A DNA stretch of 64,000 nt, taken from NCBI GenBank assembly GCA_003241485.1, contig QFQD01000007.1, forward strand, positions 43,628 through 107,627, written 5' to 3'. The notes beneath the pieces were generated by a model. It had not been told where the DNA came from, searched no databases, and saw only the letters and a list, made by a program, of their open reading frames with translations. The translations under genes were made by a program, and so were the position numbers. Positions within the stretch are counted from its first letter, which is position 1. Each line of letters begins with the position of its first letter. This DNA comes from Ancylobacter novellus (GTDB taxonomy: Bacteria; Pseudomonadota; Alphaproteobacteria; Rhizobiales; Xanthobacteraceae). Below, in pieces: positions 55,061 through 63,760 of this stretch.

Positions 55061-56404
55061 ATGACCCAGACGTTCGACCTTCTCCTCAAGGGCGGCACCG
55101 TGGCCAATCAGGACGGGGTCAGCCGTCGCGATGTCGGCGTGAAGGGCGGACGCATCGCCGGCATCGGCTCCTTCGATGGGGCTCAGGCCGGCGAGACCAT
55201 CGACTGCACGGGCCTGCACATCCTGCCCGGCGTCATCGACACGCAGGTGCATTTCCGCGAGCCCGGGCTGGAGCACAAGGAAGACCTCGAATCGGGTTCG
55301 CGCGCGGCGGTGATGGGCGGCGTGACGGCAGTGTTCGAGATGCCCAACACCAACCCGCTGACCACCTCCGGCGACGCATTGGCCGACAAGCTCGGGCGCG
55401 CCAAAGGTCGCATGCATTGCGACTTCGCCTTCTTCGTCGGCGGCACGCATGACAATGTGAAGGACCTGCCGGAACTCGAAATGCTGCCCGGCGTGCCGGG
55501 CGTGAAGGTGTTCATCGGCTCTTCTACCGGCTCGCTGCTGGTGGCGGACGATCCGGGCGTGCGCGCCATCCTCAAGGTGATCCGCCGCCGCGCCGCCTTC
55601 CATTGCGAGGACGAGCCGCGCCTTGCCGAGCGCAAGGGCCTGCGCGTGCCGGGCGATGCCGCTTCCCACCCGGTGTGGCGCGACGAGATCGCCGCGCTGA
55701 CCGCCACCACGCGCCTCGTCAACCTCGCCCGCGAGGAGGGCAAGCGCGTACATGTGCTGCACGTCACCTCCGCCGAGGAGATCGTCTATCTGCGCGCCCA
55801 GAAGGATGTCGCCACCGTCGAGGTGACGCCGCACCATCTCACCATGGATGCGAGCTGGTATGAGCGGCTCGGCTCGCTGGTGCAGATGAACCCGCCGGTG
55901 CGCGAGGCGCATCACAAGGCGGCGCTGTGGCGCGGCCTTGCCGAGGGCGTGGTCGACGTGCTCGGCTCCGACCACGCGCCGCACACGCTGGAGGAGAAGG
56001 CCAAGCCCTATCCCGACAGCCCCTCGGGCATGACCGGCGTGCAGACGCTGGTGCCGACGATGCTGGACCATGTGAATGCCGGCCGGCTGTCGCTGGAGCG
56101 CTTCGTCGACCTCTCCTCCGCCGGCCCCGCGCGCATCTTCAACATCGCCACCAAGGGGCGCATCGCGGTCGGCTTTGACGCGGATTTCACTGTCGTCGAT
56201 CTCAAGCGCCGCGAAACCATCCGCAATGGCTGGATCGCCTCCAAGCCCGGCTGGACGCCCTATGACGGGGTTGAGGTGACGGGCTGGCCGGTCGGCACCT
56301 TCGTGCGTGGCCACAAGGTGATGTGGGAAGGCGAGCTGATCGGGCCGTCGCTGGGCGCACCCGTGCGGTTTCTGGAGACGCTGGGCGGCGGCGCCCGATC
56401 CTAG
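55061..56404 (+). CDS. pyrC: Dihydroorotase
   Basis: Zinc amidohydrolase closing carbamoyl-aspartate to dihydroorotate in pyrimidine synthesis. The 447-residue protein has DTQVHFREPG at the metal site, VKVFIGSSTGSLLV, EVTPHHLTMD and LGSDHAPHTLEEK. It stands apart from pyrB, so it may be the stand-alone form found in rhizobia, and the true substrate could be another cyclic amide; pyrimidine function is the most likely. ATG 55061 is preferred over the earlier in-frame ATG 55010. A repeat element lies in the gap to the convergent truA. Confidence 0.92.
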   Translation: MTQTFDLLLKGGTVANQDGVSRRDVGVKGGRIAGIGSFDGAQAGETIDCTGLHILPGVIDTQVHFREPGLEHKEDLESGSRAAVMGGVTAVFEMPNTNPLTTSGDALADKLGRAKGRMHCDFAFFVGGTHDNVKDLPELEMLPGVPGVKVFIGSSTGSLLVADDPGVRAILKVIRRRAAFHCEDEPRLAERKGLRVPGDAASHPVWRDEIAALTATTRLVNLAREEGKRVHVLHVTSAEEIVYLRAQKDVATVEVTPHHLTMDASWYERLGSLVQMNPPVREAHHKAALWRGLAEGVVDVLGSDHAPHTLEEKAKPYPDSPSGMTGVQTLVPTMLDHVNAGRLSLERFVDLSSAGPARIFNIATKGRIAVGFDADFTVVDLKRRETIRNGWIASKPGWTPYDGVEVTGWPVGTFVRGHKVMWEGELIGPSLGAPVRFLETLGGGARS

Positions 56405-56410
56405 GAGAAG

Positions 56411-56442
56411 GTCGTCCCGCGGCGCTCCGGCCGGGATGACGG
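56411..56442 (-). repeat. Copy of a dispersed palindromic intergenic repeat (short form)
   Basis: Read on the minus strand, this 32-bp stretch shares about 23 near-identical positions with the element at 60337-60417: CCGTCATCCCGGCCG followed by A or G and AGCGCCG. It lies between the convergent genes pyrC and truA, a typical site for REP-like sequences. Confidence 0.55.
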
Positions 56443-56446
56443 CCTG

Positions 56447-57196
56447 CTAATACGTCACTTCCGCGAGATACAGCCCGGCGGAGGGCGCCATCGGGCCGCA
56501 GCGCGTGCGGTCCGCCGCCTCCAGCGCGCTCGTGACGTCGTCCGGCGTCCACGCGCCCTCGCCCACCTTCACCAGCGTGCCGACCATGGAGCGCACCTGA
56601 TGGTGGAGGAAAGAACGCGCCTGCGCGTGCACGCGGATCTCGGCGCCGAACGCCGCCGGTACTGTCTCGACTTCCAGCCGGTCGAGCGTCTTCACCGGCG
56701 AGGCGGCCTGGCAGCCAATGGCGCGGAAGGTGGTGAAGTCGTGCCGGCCGACGAGGCGCGCCGCGCCCTGCGCCATCGCCGCCGCATCGAGCGGGCGCAG
56801 CACCCGCCAGGCCCGGTCGCGTTCCAATACGAGGTCGGCGCGGCGGACGATGATGCGGTAGACATAGCGCCGGCCGGTGGCGGAGAAGCGGGCGTGGAAA
56901 TCGTCCGCCGCCTTTTCCGCCGCCAGCACGGCAATGGGATGGGGGCGCAGATGCGCGTTCATCGCGTCGCGCACCGTGTCCGGCCGCCAGTCCCGGCTCA
57001 GCTCGATATGCGCCACCTGACCCGTCGCGTGCACGCCGGTATCGGTGCGCCCGGCCCCCTGCACATGCACCTTCTCGCCGGCGAAGCGCGCGACGGCCTC
57101 GGTCAGCGCGCCCTGAACGGTGGTGCCCGTCGCCTGGATCTGCCAGCCGAGAAAGGGCGTGCCGTCATATTCGATGGTGAGCTTGTAGCGAGGCAT
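56447..57196 (-). CDS. truA: tRNA pseudouridine(38-40) synthase
   Basis: Modifies uridines 38-40 in the anticodon arm of tRNAs. The 249-residue protein starts YKLTIEYDGTPFLGWQIQ and has the catalytic segment GAGRTDTGVHATGQVAH with its Asp, then RFSATGRRYVYRI and FLHHQVRSMVGTLVKVGEG. Convergent with pyrC, divergent from polA. Confidence 0.97.
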   Translation of the reverse strand: MPRYKLTIEYDGTPFLGWQIQATGTTVQGALTEAVARFAGEKVHVQGAGRTDTGVHATGQVAHIELSRDWRPDTVRDAMNAHLRPHPIAVLAAEKAADDFHARFSATGRRYVYRIIVRRADLVLERDRAWRVLRPLDAAAMAQGAARLVGRHDFTTFRAIGCQAASPVKTLDRLEVETVPAAFGAEIRVHAQARSFLHHQVRSMVGTLVKVGEGAWTPDDVTSALEAADRTRCGPMAPSAGLYLAEVTY

Positions 57197-57381
57197 GACG
57201 CTCTGTAGCGCCGCGACGGCGCGGCGTCATCATTTCCCGATTCCGCCAACCGACATGAGCGGGCATGACGGCGTTGCCATGGTTGCCCGGCCGGGACGCA
57301 TGGGGCATCGTGCGCCCGCCTGAGCCTGGCTCGGCCATCTGAATTCGGGGCGGTTCGCTCCCGTCCCCACCGGAGCCCGAA

Positions 57382-60327
57382 ATGCCCGAGCACGACCCTC
57401 TGGAAGCCGGCGACCATGTCGTCCTGATCGACGGTTCCGCCTATATCTTCCGCGCCTACCACGCCCTGCCGCCGCTGACGCGCTCCTCCGACAAGCTGCC
57501 GGTCGGCGCGGTGGCGGGCTTCTGCAACATGCTGTGGAAGCTGGTGCGGGCGCAGGGATTCTCGCCGGCGCCGACGCATCTGGCCGTCGTGTTCGACAAG
57601 TCCGAGCAGACCTTCCGCAAGGACATATACCCGCTCTACAAGGCGCAGCGTCCCGACCTGCCGGAGGATCTCATCCCGCAGTTTCCGCTGATCCGCGAGG
57701 CGACCCGCGCCTTCGACCTCGCCTGTGTCGAGCAGTCCGGCTTCGAGGCGGACGACCTGATGGCGACCTATGCGGAGCTTGCCAAGGCCAAGGGCGCGCT
57801 GGTCACCGTCATCTCCTCCGACAAGGACCTGATGCAGCTGGTCGATGGCACACGCGTGCGCATGTACGACCCGATGAAGGACAAGGCCATCGGCGTCGAC
57901 GAGGTGTTCGAGAAGTTCGGCGTGGGACCGGAAAAGGTGGTCGACGTGCAGTCGCTGGCCGGCGATTCCGTCGACAACGTGCCGGGCGTGCCGGGCATCG
58001 GCATCAAGACCGCCGCGCAGCTGCTGGGCGAATATGGCGACCTCGACACGCTGCTGGCCCGCGCCGCCGAGATCAAGCAGACCAAGCGGCGCGAGAACCT
58101 GATCGAGTTTGCCGACCAGGCCCGCCTGTCGCGCGAACTGGTCACGCTCAAGCGCGACGTGCCGCTCGACGTGCCGCTCGACGACATCGCCGTGGTCGAG
58201 CCCGAGGGCAAGAAGCTCATCGCCTTCCTCAAGGCGATGGAGTTCACCACGCTCACCCGCCGCGTCGCCGAAGCCTATGAGATCGACGCTGGCGCCATCG
58301 AGCCGGATGCCGGGCTGCGGGCGGGCGGCTCGGAAACGGCGCTGCTCACCGCCGGGCTCGATCCCGACACCGGCGCCCCCGCCGCGCCGGGCGATGTCGA
58401 TGCCACGCCTGCGGGCGAGGACGCGCTGACGCCGCAGGCGCTCGCCACCCAGCGAGTCGCGCAGGCGACCGCGACCCCGGTCGACCGCTCGAAATACGAG
58501 ACGGTGCGCACGCTGGAGCGGCTGAAGCAGTGGGTCTACCGCGCCTTCGATCTCGGCGTGGTGGCGGTCGATACCGAGACCACCAGCCTCGACCCGATGC
58601 AGGCGGAGCTGGTCGGCATCTCGCTCGCGGTCGGGCCGAACGAGGCCTGCTACATCCCGCTCACTCACAAGGGCGGTGACGAGGGCCTGTTCAGCGAAGG
58701 GCTGCTGCCCGACCAGATCCCCGTCCGCGAGGCGATCGCCGCGCTCAAACCCCTGCTGGAACATCCCGGCGTGCTCAAGGTCGGCCAGAACCTGAAATAT
58801 GACTGGCTGATCTTCATCCGCGCGGGCATCGAGGTCGCGCCCTATGACGACACGATGCTGCTGTCCTATGTCCTCGATGCCGGCGTGTCGCCGCACGGCA
58901 TGGACCCGCTGTCGATCCGCTGGCTCGGCCACACCCCGATCAAATATGAAGAGGTCGCCGGCAAGGGGAAGGGCGCCGTCACCTTCGACCGCGTCACCAT
59001 CGAGAAGGCGGTCGAGTACGCCGCCGAGGACGCCGACGTCACGCTGCGCCTCTGGCGCGTCCTGAAGCCGCGCCTCGTCGCCGAGGGCAAGGTGCGCGTC
59101 TATGAGCAGCTGGAGCGCCCGCTGGTCACCGTGCTCGCGAAGATGGAAGCGCGCGGCATCACCATCGACCGGCAATTGCTCTCGCGCCTCTCCGGCGAGT
59201 TCGCGCAGGGCATGGGCCGGCTGGAAGCCGAGATTTCCGCCATGGCGGGTGAGAGCTTCAATCCCGGCTCGCCCAAGCAGCTCGGCGATATCCTGTTCGG
59301 CAAGATGCAGATTCCCGGCGGGCGCAAGACGCCGACGGGCGCGTGGTCGACCGGCGCCGACGTGCTGGAGGAACTGGCCGAGCAAGGCCATGAGCTGCCA
59401 CGCCGCATCCTCGACTGGCGCCAGCTGCAGAAGCTGAAATCCACCTATACCGACGCGCTGCCGTCCTACGTGAACCCGGAAACGGGCCGCGTGCACACCT
59501 CCTTCGCGCTCGCCGCCACCACCACCGGCCGGCTCTCCTCCTCCGAGCCGAACCTGCAGAACATTCCGGTGCGCACGGAGGAAGGCCGCAAGATCCGCAA
59601 GGCGTTCATCGCCGCGCCCGGCCACAAGCTGATCTCGGCGGATTACTCGCAGATCGAGCTGCGTCTGCTGGCCGAGATCGCCGACACGCCCTCGCTGCGC
59701 CAGGCGTTCCAGGACGGGCTCGACATTCACGCCATGACGGCGTCGGAAATGTTCGGCGTGCCTATCGAGGGCATGCCGGCCGAGGTGCGCCGGCGCGCCA
59801 AGGCGATCAATTTCGGCATCATCTACGGCATTTCGGCCTTCGGCCTCGCCAACCAGCTCTCCATCCCGCGCGAGGAGGCCGGCACCTATATCCGCAACTA
59901 TTTCGAGCGCTTCCCCGGCATCCGCGCCTATATGGACGAGACGCGCGCCTTCGCCCGCGAGCACGGCTATGTCGAGACGCTGTTCGGCCGGCGCTGCCAC
60001 TATCCCGATATCAACGCCAAGAACCCGTCCATCCGCGCCTTCAATGAGCGCGCGGCGATCAATGCCCGGCTGCAGGGCACGGCGGCGGACATCATCCGCC
60101 GCGCCATGGTGCGCATGGACGGCGCGCTGGAGGGGGCGAAGCTCTCAGGCCGCATGCTGCTACAGGTGCACGACGAACTGATCTTCGAGGTGCCGGACGA
60201 GGAGATCGGCGCCACGGTGAAGGTGGTGCGCGAGGTGATGGAACTCGCGCCCTTCCCGTCCGTGTCGCTGCGGGTGCCGCTCAAGGTCGACGCCCGCGCC
60301 GCCGACAATTGGGACGAGGCGCATTAG
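57382..60327 (+). CDS. polA: DNA polymerase I
   Basis: Repair and Okazaki-fragment-processing polymerase, 981 residues, with all three domains. The 5'-3' exonuclease (1-300) has VVLIDGSAYIFRAYH, GFEADDL and VPGIGIKTAAQLL. The proofreading 3'-5' exonuclease appears intact (VVAVDTETTSLDP, about residue 393; NLKYDWL). The polymerase domain has DYSQIELRLLAEIA (about 753), the O helix RRRAKAINFGIIYGIS and VHDELIFEV (about 929). The linker at 315-365 is Ala/Gly-rich. Divergent from truA; followed by a palindromic repeat before convergent ohr. Confidence 0.97.
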   Translation: MPEHDPLEAGDHVVLIDGSAYIFRAYHALPPLTRSSDKLPVGAVAGFCNMLWKLVRAQGFSPAPTHLAVVFDKSEQTFRKDIYPLYKAQRPDLPEDLIPQFPLIREATRAFDLACVEQSGFEADDLMATYAELAKAKGALVTVISSDKDLMQLVDGTRVRMYDPMKDKAIGVDEVFEKFGVGPEKVVDVQSLAGDSVDNVPGVPGIGIKTAAQLLGEYGDLDTLLARAAEIKQTKRRENLIEFADQARLSRELVTLKRDVPLDVPLDDIAVVEPEGKKLIAFLKAMEFTTLTRRVAEAYEIDAGAIEPDAGLRAGGSETALLTAGLDPDTGAPAAPGDVDATPAGEDALTPQALATQRVAQATATPVDRSKYETVRTLERLKQWVYRAFDLGVVAVDTETTSLDPMQAELVGISLAVGPNEACYIPLTHKGGDEGLFSEGLLPDQIPVREAIAALKPLLEHPGVLKVGQNLKYDWLIFIRAGIEVAPYDDTMLLSYVLDAGVSPHGMDPLSIRWLGHTPIKYEEVAGKGKGAVTFDRVTIEKAVEYAAEDADVTLRLWRVLKPRLVAEGKVRVYEQLERPLVTVLAKMEARGITIDRQLLSRLSGEFAQGMGRLEAEISAMAGESFNPGSPKQLGDILFGKMQIPGGRKTPTGAWSTGADVLEELAEQGHELPRRILDWRQLQKLKSTYTDALPSYVNPETGRVHTSFALAATTTGRLSSSEPNLQNIPVRTEEGRKIRKAFIAAPGHKLISADYSQIELRLLAEIADTPSLRQAFQDGLDIHAMTASEMFGVPIEGMPAEVRRRAKAINFGIIYGISAFGLANQLSIPREEAGTYIRNYFERFPGIRAYMDETRAFAREHGYVETLFGRRCHYPDINAKNPSIRAFNERAAINARLQGTAADIIRRAMVRMDGALEGAKLSGRMLLQVHDELIFEVPDEEIGATVKVVREVMELAPFPSVSLRVPLKVDARAADNWDEAH

Positions 60328-60336
60328 CCTTTGCGC

Positions 60337-60417
60337 CGTCATCCCGGCCGAAGCGCCGGGAGCGCGCGCCGCTCTATCACGATCCCGGAGCGGCCCGTCG
60401 GGCCGTCCGGGATGACG
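60337..60417. repeat. REP-like palindromic element between polA and ohr
   Basis: CGTCATCCCGG (60337-60347) is an exact inverted copy of CCGGGATGACG (60407-60417). Inside, ATCCCGGA-g-CGGCCC-gtc-GGGCCG-TCCGGGAT (60382-60413) forms a 14-bp hairpin. A shorter relative is at 56411-56442. The site is between convergent genes, so it could also act as a bidirectional terminator or 3'-end stabiliser. Confidence 0.7.
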
Positions 60418-60429
60418 TCTTGAAGGGTA

Positions 60430-60846
60430 TTAGCCGACGCTGAGCTCGACCGGGATGTTGCCGCGCGTTGCCTTGGAATAGGGGCACATCTGGTGCGCCG
60501 CCTCCAGCACCTCCTGCGTCTCTTCCTTCGACAGCGCCGGAGCCTTGAGCGAGAGCTTCGCGGCGAGGCTGAAGCCGTCATCGCCCTTCACCAGCGAGAC
60601 CGCGACGGTGACGGCGGCGCCGGTGACGTCGAGCTTCTTCTGGCGGCCCACAGCCTCCACCGCCGAGCCGAAGCAGGCGGCATAGCCGGTGGCGAACAGG
60701 TGTTCCGGCGTCGTCTTGCCGGGGTCGAGCGTACCGTTATGCGGCATGGCGAGATCGACCGAAACGGAGCCGTCGCTGGTCTGCGAATGGCCGTTGCGCC
60801 CGCCGATCGCGGTGGCCGTGCCGGTGAAGAGAACAGTGCCGGACAT
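60430..60846 (-). CDS. ohr: Organic hydroperoxide resistance protein (Ohr subfamily of OsmC)
   Basis: Thiol peroxidase that reduces organic and fatty-acid hydroperoxides, 138 residues. The two active cysteines are Cys58 in GYAACFGSA and Cys121 in HQMCPYSKATRGNI, and the Arg/Glu partners are expected in the N-terminal half. The sequence NGTLDPGKTTPEHLFATGYAACF is more like Ohr than OsmC. The ribosome site AAAGGAGAAAG is strong. No OhrR-type regulator gene is adjacent; the nearest regulator is the ArsR protein 3 kb away. Confidence 0.94.
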   Translation of the reverse strand: MSGTVLFTGTATAIGGRNGHSQTSDGSVSVDLAMPHNGTLDPGKTTPEHLFATGYAACFGSAVEAVGRQKKLDVTGAAVTVAVSLVKGDDGFSLAAKLSLKAPALSKEETQEVLEAAHQMCPYSKATRGNIPVELSVG

Positions 60847-61092
60847 GTCTTTCTCCTTTTGGTGGATCGTGGCGCCAGTCTGGGCCCCGCTTGCTAAGAT
60901 GGTGCGACGCCCGGTCCCGGCAACCGCACCAGCCCGCCCGATTGCCGCCGTGCACGGCCTTGCCTATGTTCCCGTTTTGTTCAAAATCACACTTGCCCGG
61001 CGGCGTCGGACGGCTTACCTCTGGTGATCCGACCCGCCCGGCGGGCGGCCTGATGTCCTGTCCTCCGATATCCCGTCCATGGAACGTGCCTC

Positions 61093-61944
61093 ATGCCGAT
61101 CGCGATCCTGAAGGAGCGTGCGGTCGCCCGCATCGCGGGGGCTGACGCTGCCCATTTCCTCGACAATCTGCTCACCGCCCGCACGCCGGCCGTGCCGGGG
61201 GAGGCACGCTTTTCCGCGCTGCTCACGCCGCAGGGCAAGATCATCGCCGATATGATCGTCCTCGCCACCGAGGGCGGTTTTCGGCTCGATGTGCCGCGCG
61301 TGGTGCTGGCGGATCTGATCCGGCGGCTGCAGCTCTACCGGCTGCGGGCCAAGGTCGAGATCGGCGTGCTGGACGATCTTGCCGTCGCCGTCGCCTGGGG
61401 CGGGGCGGCGCCGCTGGTGGACACGCTGGCCTATGACGACCCGCGCCTGCCCGCGCTGGGGCGCCGCTTCCTGCTGCCGGCCGCCGAGGCGGCGCAACTG
61501 GCGAGCGCGCCGGAAGCCGACTGGCAGGCCCACCGCATCGCGCTCGGCGTGCCCGAGGGCGGCATGGACTTCCTCTATGGCGACGCCTTTCCGCATGAGG
61601 CGGACATGGACCAGCTTGGCGGCATCGATTTCGACAAGGGCTGCTATGTCGGCCAGGAAATCGTCAGCCGCATGCAGCATCGCGGCATGGCGCGCACCCG
61701 CATCATCCCCTTCGCGGTGTGCGGGCGTCCGCCGGCCGAGGGCACGCCCATCCTGGCCGGCGGCAAGACCATCGGCCGCCTCGGCTCGGGCATGGACGGG
61801 CGCGCGCTCGGCCTGGTGCGCCTTGACCGGCTGGAGGAGGCGCGCGCCGGCGGCCATGTCGTCGAGGCCGAGGGCGCCGCGCTGGTGCCGGAAAAGCCGG
61901 GCTGGATGTCCTTCGCCGTGCCCGGCACGGGAGAGGTGGCATGA
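61093..61944 (+). CDS. ygfZ: Folate-binding protein YgfZ (iron-sulfur cluster maintenance)
   Basis: GcvT-like folate-dependent protein that helps assemble or repair certain iron-sulfur clusters. The 283-residue protein has the diagnostic motif KGCYVGQEIVSRMQHRG with its conserved Cys, the N-terminal VARIAGADAAHFLDNLLTA and the GMDFLYGDAFPHEADMD segment. It overlaps tag by 4 nt (ATGA) and begins a four-gene overlapping operon. Confidence 0.92.
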   Translation: MPIAILKERAVARIAGADAAHFLDNLLTARTPAVPGEARFSALLTPQGKIIADMIVLATEGGFRLDVPRVVLADLIRRLQLYRLRAKVEIGVLDDLAVAVAWGGAAPLVDTLAYDDPRLPALGRRFLLPAAEAAQLASAPEADWQAHRIALGVPEGGMDFLYGDAFPHEADMDQLGGIDFDKGCYVGQEIVSRMQHRGMARTRIIPFAVCGRPPAEGTPILAGGKTIGRLGSGMDGRALGLVRLDRLEEARAGGHVVEAEGAALVPEKPGWMSFAVPGTGEVA

Positions 61945-62546
61945 AGGTCCACCGGCATGATGACGGCATCACGCGCTGCGCCTGGTGCGGCACCGACCCG
62001 CTCTACGTCGCCTATCACGACGAGGAATGGGGCGTGCCGGAATATGACGACCGCGCGCTGTTCGAGAAGCTGATCCTCGACGGTTTTCAGGCGGGTCTCG
62101 CCTGGATCACCATCCTGCGCAAGCGCGACGGTTTCCGCGCGGCATTCGACGGTTTCCAGCCGGAGATCATTGCCCGCTACACGCCGGAAAAGGTGGAGGC
62201 GCTGATGCTCGATGCGGGCATCGTGCGCAACCGCTCCAAGATCGTCTCGACCATCCGCTCGGCGCAGGTCTGGCTCGACATTCAGGAGCGCGGGCCCGGC
62301 TTCTCGAAGCTGTTGTGGGATATCAACGGGCCGGTGCTCGACAATGCCCGCAAGCCCGGCGAGCCGCCCATCATCACCTCGCCGGTGGCGGTGGCCATGT
62401 CGAAGGAACTGAAAAAGCGCGGCTTCAATTTCGTCGGCCCCACCATCGTCTACGCCTTCATGCAGGCGGTCGGCATGGTGGACGACCATGCCATCACCTG
62501 CCACCGCCATGGCGTCGCCGCGCAAGCGGCAGGGGCGGGGCGGTGA
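61941..62546 (+). CDS. tag: DNA-3-methyladenine glycosylase I
   Basis: Base-excision repair enzyme removing 3-methyladenine, 201 residues. The zinc-binding N-terminus (RCAWCGTDPLYVAYHDEEWG) and C-terminus (DDHAITCHRH), the helix-hairpin-helix segment and the catalytic-site segment LILDGFQAGLAWITILRKR are all present. Both ends overlap neighbours by 4 nt (ATGA with ygfZ, GTGA with the HD gene), so expression is coupled. Confidence 0.96.
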   Translation: MKVHRHDDGITRCAWCGTDPLYVAYHDEEWGVPEYDDRALFEKLILDGFQAGLAWITILRKRDGFRAAFDGFQPEIIARYTPEKVEALMLDAGIVRNRSKIVSTIRSAQVWLDIQERGPGFSKLLWDINGPVLDNARKPGEPPIITSPVAVAMSKELKKRGFNFVGPTIVYAFMQAVGMVDDHAITCHRHGVAAQAAGAGR

Positions 62547-63196
62547 CGTTCGGCGGTGCGTCCGCGCGTGTCTGGCAGCGCATGCTGTCGGGCCGGCGGC
62601 TGAACCTGATCGATCCCTCCCCGCTCGACATCGAGATCGAGGACATCGCGCACGGCCTCGCCCGCGTGGCGCGGTGGAACGGGCAGACGCGGGGCGAGCA
62701 CATCTTCTCCGTCGCCCAGCATTCCGTGCTGGTGGAGCTGATCGCCCGCCGCCAGGCGCTTGCCCGCGGGACCGACCTCGACTGGCGCTGGCGCCTCGCC
62801 ATGCTGCTGCATGATGCGCCGGAATATGTGGTCGGCGACATGATAAGCCCGTTCAAGGCGGTGCTGGGTGGGGACTACAAGGCGGTGGAGGCGCGGCTGC
62901 TGGCGGCGGTGAGCCTGCGTTTCGGTCTGCCGGCGACCTGGCCCGCGGATCTGGTGAAGCGGGTCAAGGCGGCCGACCGCGCCAGCGCCTTTCTCGAAGC
63001 GACACGCCTCGCCGGTTTCGAGCTGGCGGAGGCCCGCAAGTTCTTCGGCCAGCCCTTTCCGCTCGACATCGCCGCCGAGCGGGAGCATCTCACCCCCTGG
63101 AGCGCGGATGAGGCCAAGGCCCGTTTCCTCGCGCGTTTTCGAGAGCTGGCGGAGGATGCTGCCGCGCCGCCATCCGCTGTCCGGAGTGCCCCATGA
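62543..63196 (+). CDS. HD-domain phosphohydrolase (YfbR-like)
   Basis: A 217-residue HD-superfamily protein: EHIFSVAQHSVLV provides the first His, AMLLHDAPEYVVGDMISPFK the HD pair, and VKAADRASAFLEATR the final Asp. Relatives include the 5'-deoxynucleotidase YfbR and other nucleotide phosphohydrolases; the substrate is unknown. GTG 62543 overlaps the tag stop (GTGA), and the stop overlaps the next gene by 4 nt. It is therefore in the ygfZ-tag operon, which points to a role in nucleotide clean-up alongside base repair (inference). Confidence 0.87.
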   Translation: MTFGGASARVWQRMLSGRRLNLIDPSPLDIEIEDIAHGLARVARWNGQTRGEHIFSVAQHSVLVELIARRQALARGTDLDWRWRLAMLLHDAPEYVVGDMISPFKAVLGGDYKAVEARLLAAVSLRFGLPATWPADLVKRVKAADRASAFLEATRLAGFELAEARKFFGQPFPLDIAAEREHLTPWSADEAKARFLARFRELAEDAAAPPSAVRSAP

Positions 63197-63651
63197 TCTA
63201 TGTCTCGCCGCTGTCCCGCCTTGAGGAAACCGTGCTGCGCACCGGCGCGGCCCATGTGCTCAGCGTCATCAATGTCGCCACGCCGGTCGTGCTGCCGGCG
63301 AGCGTGTCGCCCGACAATCACCTTTTCGTCGGCTTCAACGACATTACCGCGCCGCAGGACGGGCTGATCCATCCCGCGCTCGACCATGTGGATGCCATTC
63401 TCGGCTTTGCCCGCCGCTGGCCGCGGCAGGCGCCGCTGGTGGTGCATTGCTATGCCGGCATCAGCCGCTCCACCGCCTCGGCCTATATCGCCGCCTGTGC
63501 GCTCAATCCCGCGCGCGACGAGGCGGACATCGCGACGGCCCTGCGCGCCGCGGCGCATGGTGGCGGCCATCGCCGCCATCGGCCGGGGGGCCGAGGCGAT
63601 GGAAAACGTACCCTTCGCGCTCGCCGTGGAATGAGCCGCCGCTTGCCCTAA
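63193..63651 (+). pseudogene. Tyrosine phosphatase-like protein with frame-shifted C-terminus
   Basis: Cysteine phosphatase of the dual-specificity-like group. The active-site loop is HCYAGISRST (Cys86, Arg92), preceded by NVATPVVLP and FNDITAPQDG. After LRAAA (about 63550) the frame runs into a Gly/His/Arg-rich tail unlike any family member. In the +2 frame, the sequence from 63551 reads RRMVAAIAAIGRGAEAMENV and continues to a stop at 63634, as family C-termini do. A deletion of several tens of bases with a frame change is the simplest reading; the phosphatase core is intact, so the product may still work. Starts by 4-nt overlap with the HD gene. Confidence 0.7.
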
Positions 63652-63730
63652 GGCGAGATCGGCGCCCGGCTCAGCGTGCCCATCAAAATCCGTCGAAGAG
63701 GGTCTGGCGCGGGCCAGAATCTTGCTGTAT

Positions 63731-63758
63731 CAATATCTCAACGATTCTTGAGATATTG
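63731..63758 (+). promoter_or_regulatory. Operator palindrome of the ArsR-family gene
   Basis: CAATATCTCA (63731-63740) and TGAGATATTG (63749-63758) are a perfect 10-bp inverted repeat separated by 8 bp, ending 2 nt before the regulator start at 63761. Its AT-rich sequence and position are typical of autoregulatory ArsR/SmtB operators. A possible -35 box TTGCTG begins at 63722, so binding would cover the promoter. Confidence 0.75.
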
Positions 63759-63760
63759 AG

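Noticed and set aside
60847..61092. OhrR-type operator upstream of ohr
   Set aside because: No TACAATT-type inverted repeat was found in the divergent region, and no ohrR gene is adjacent.
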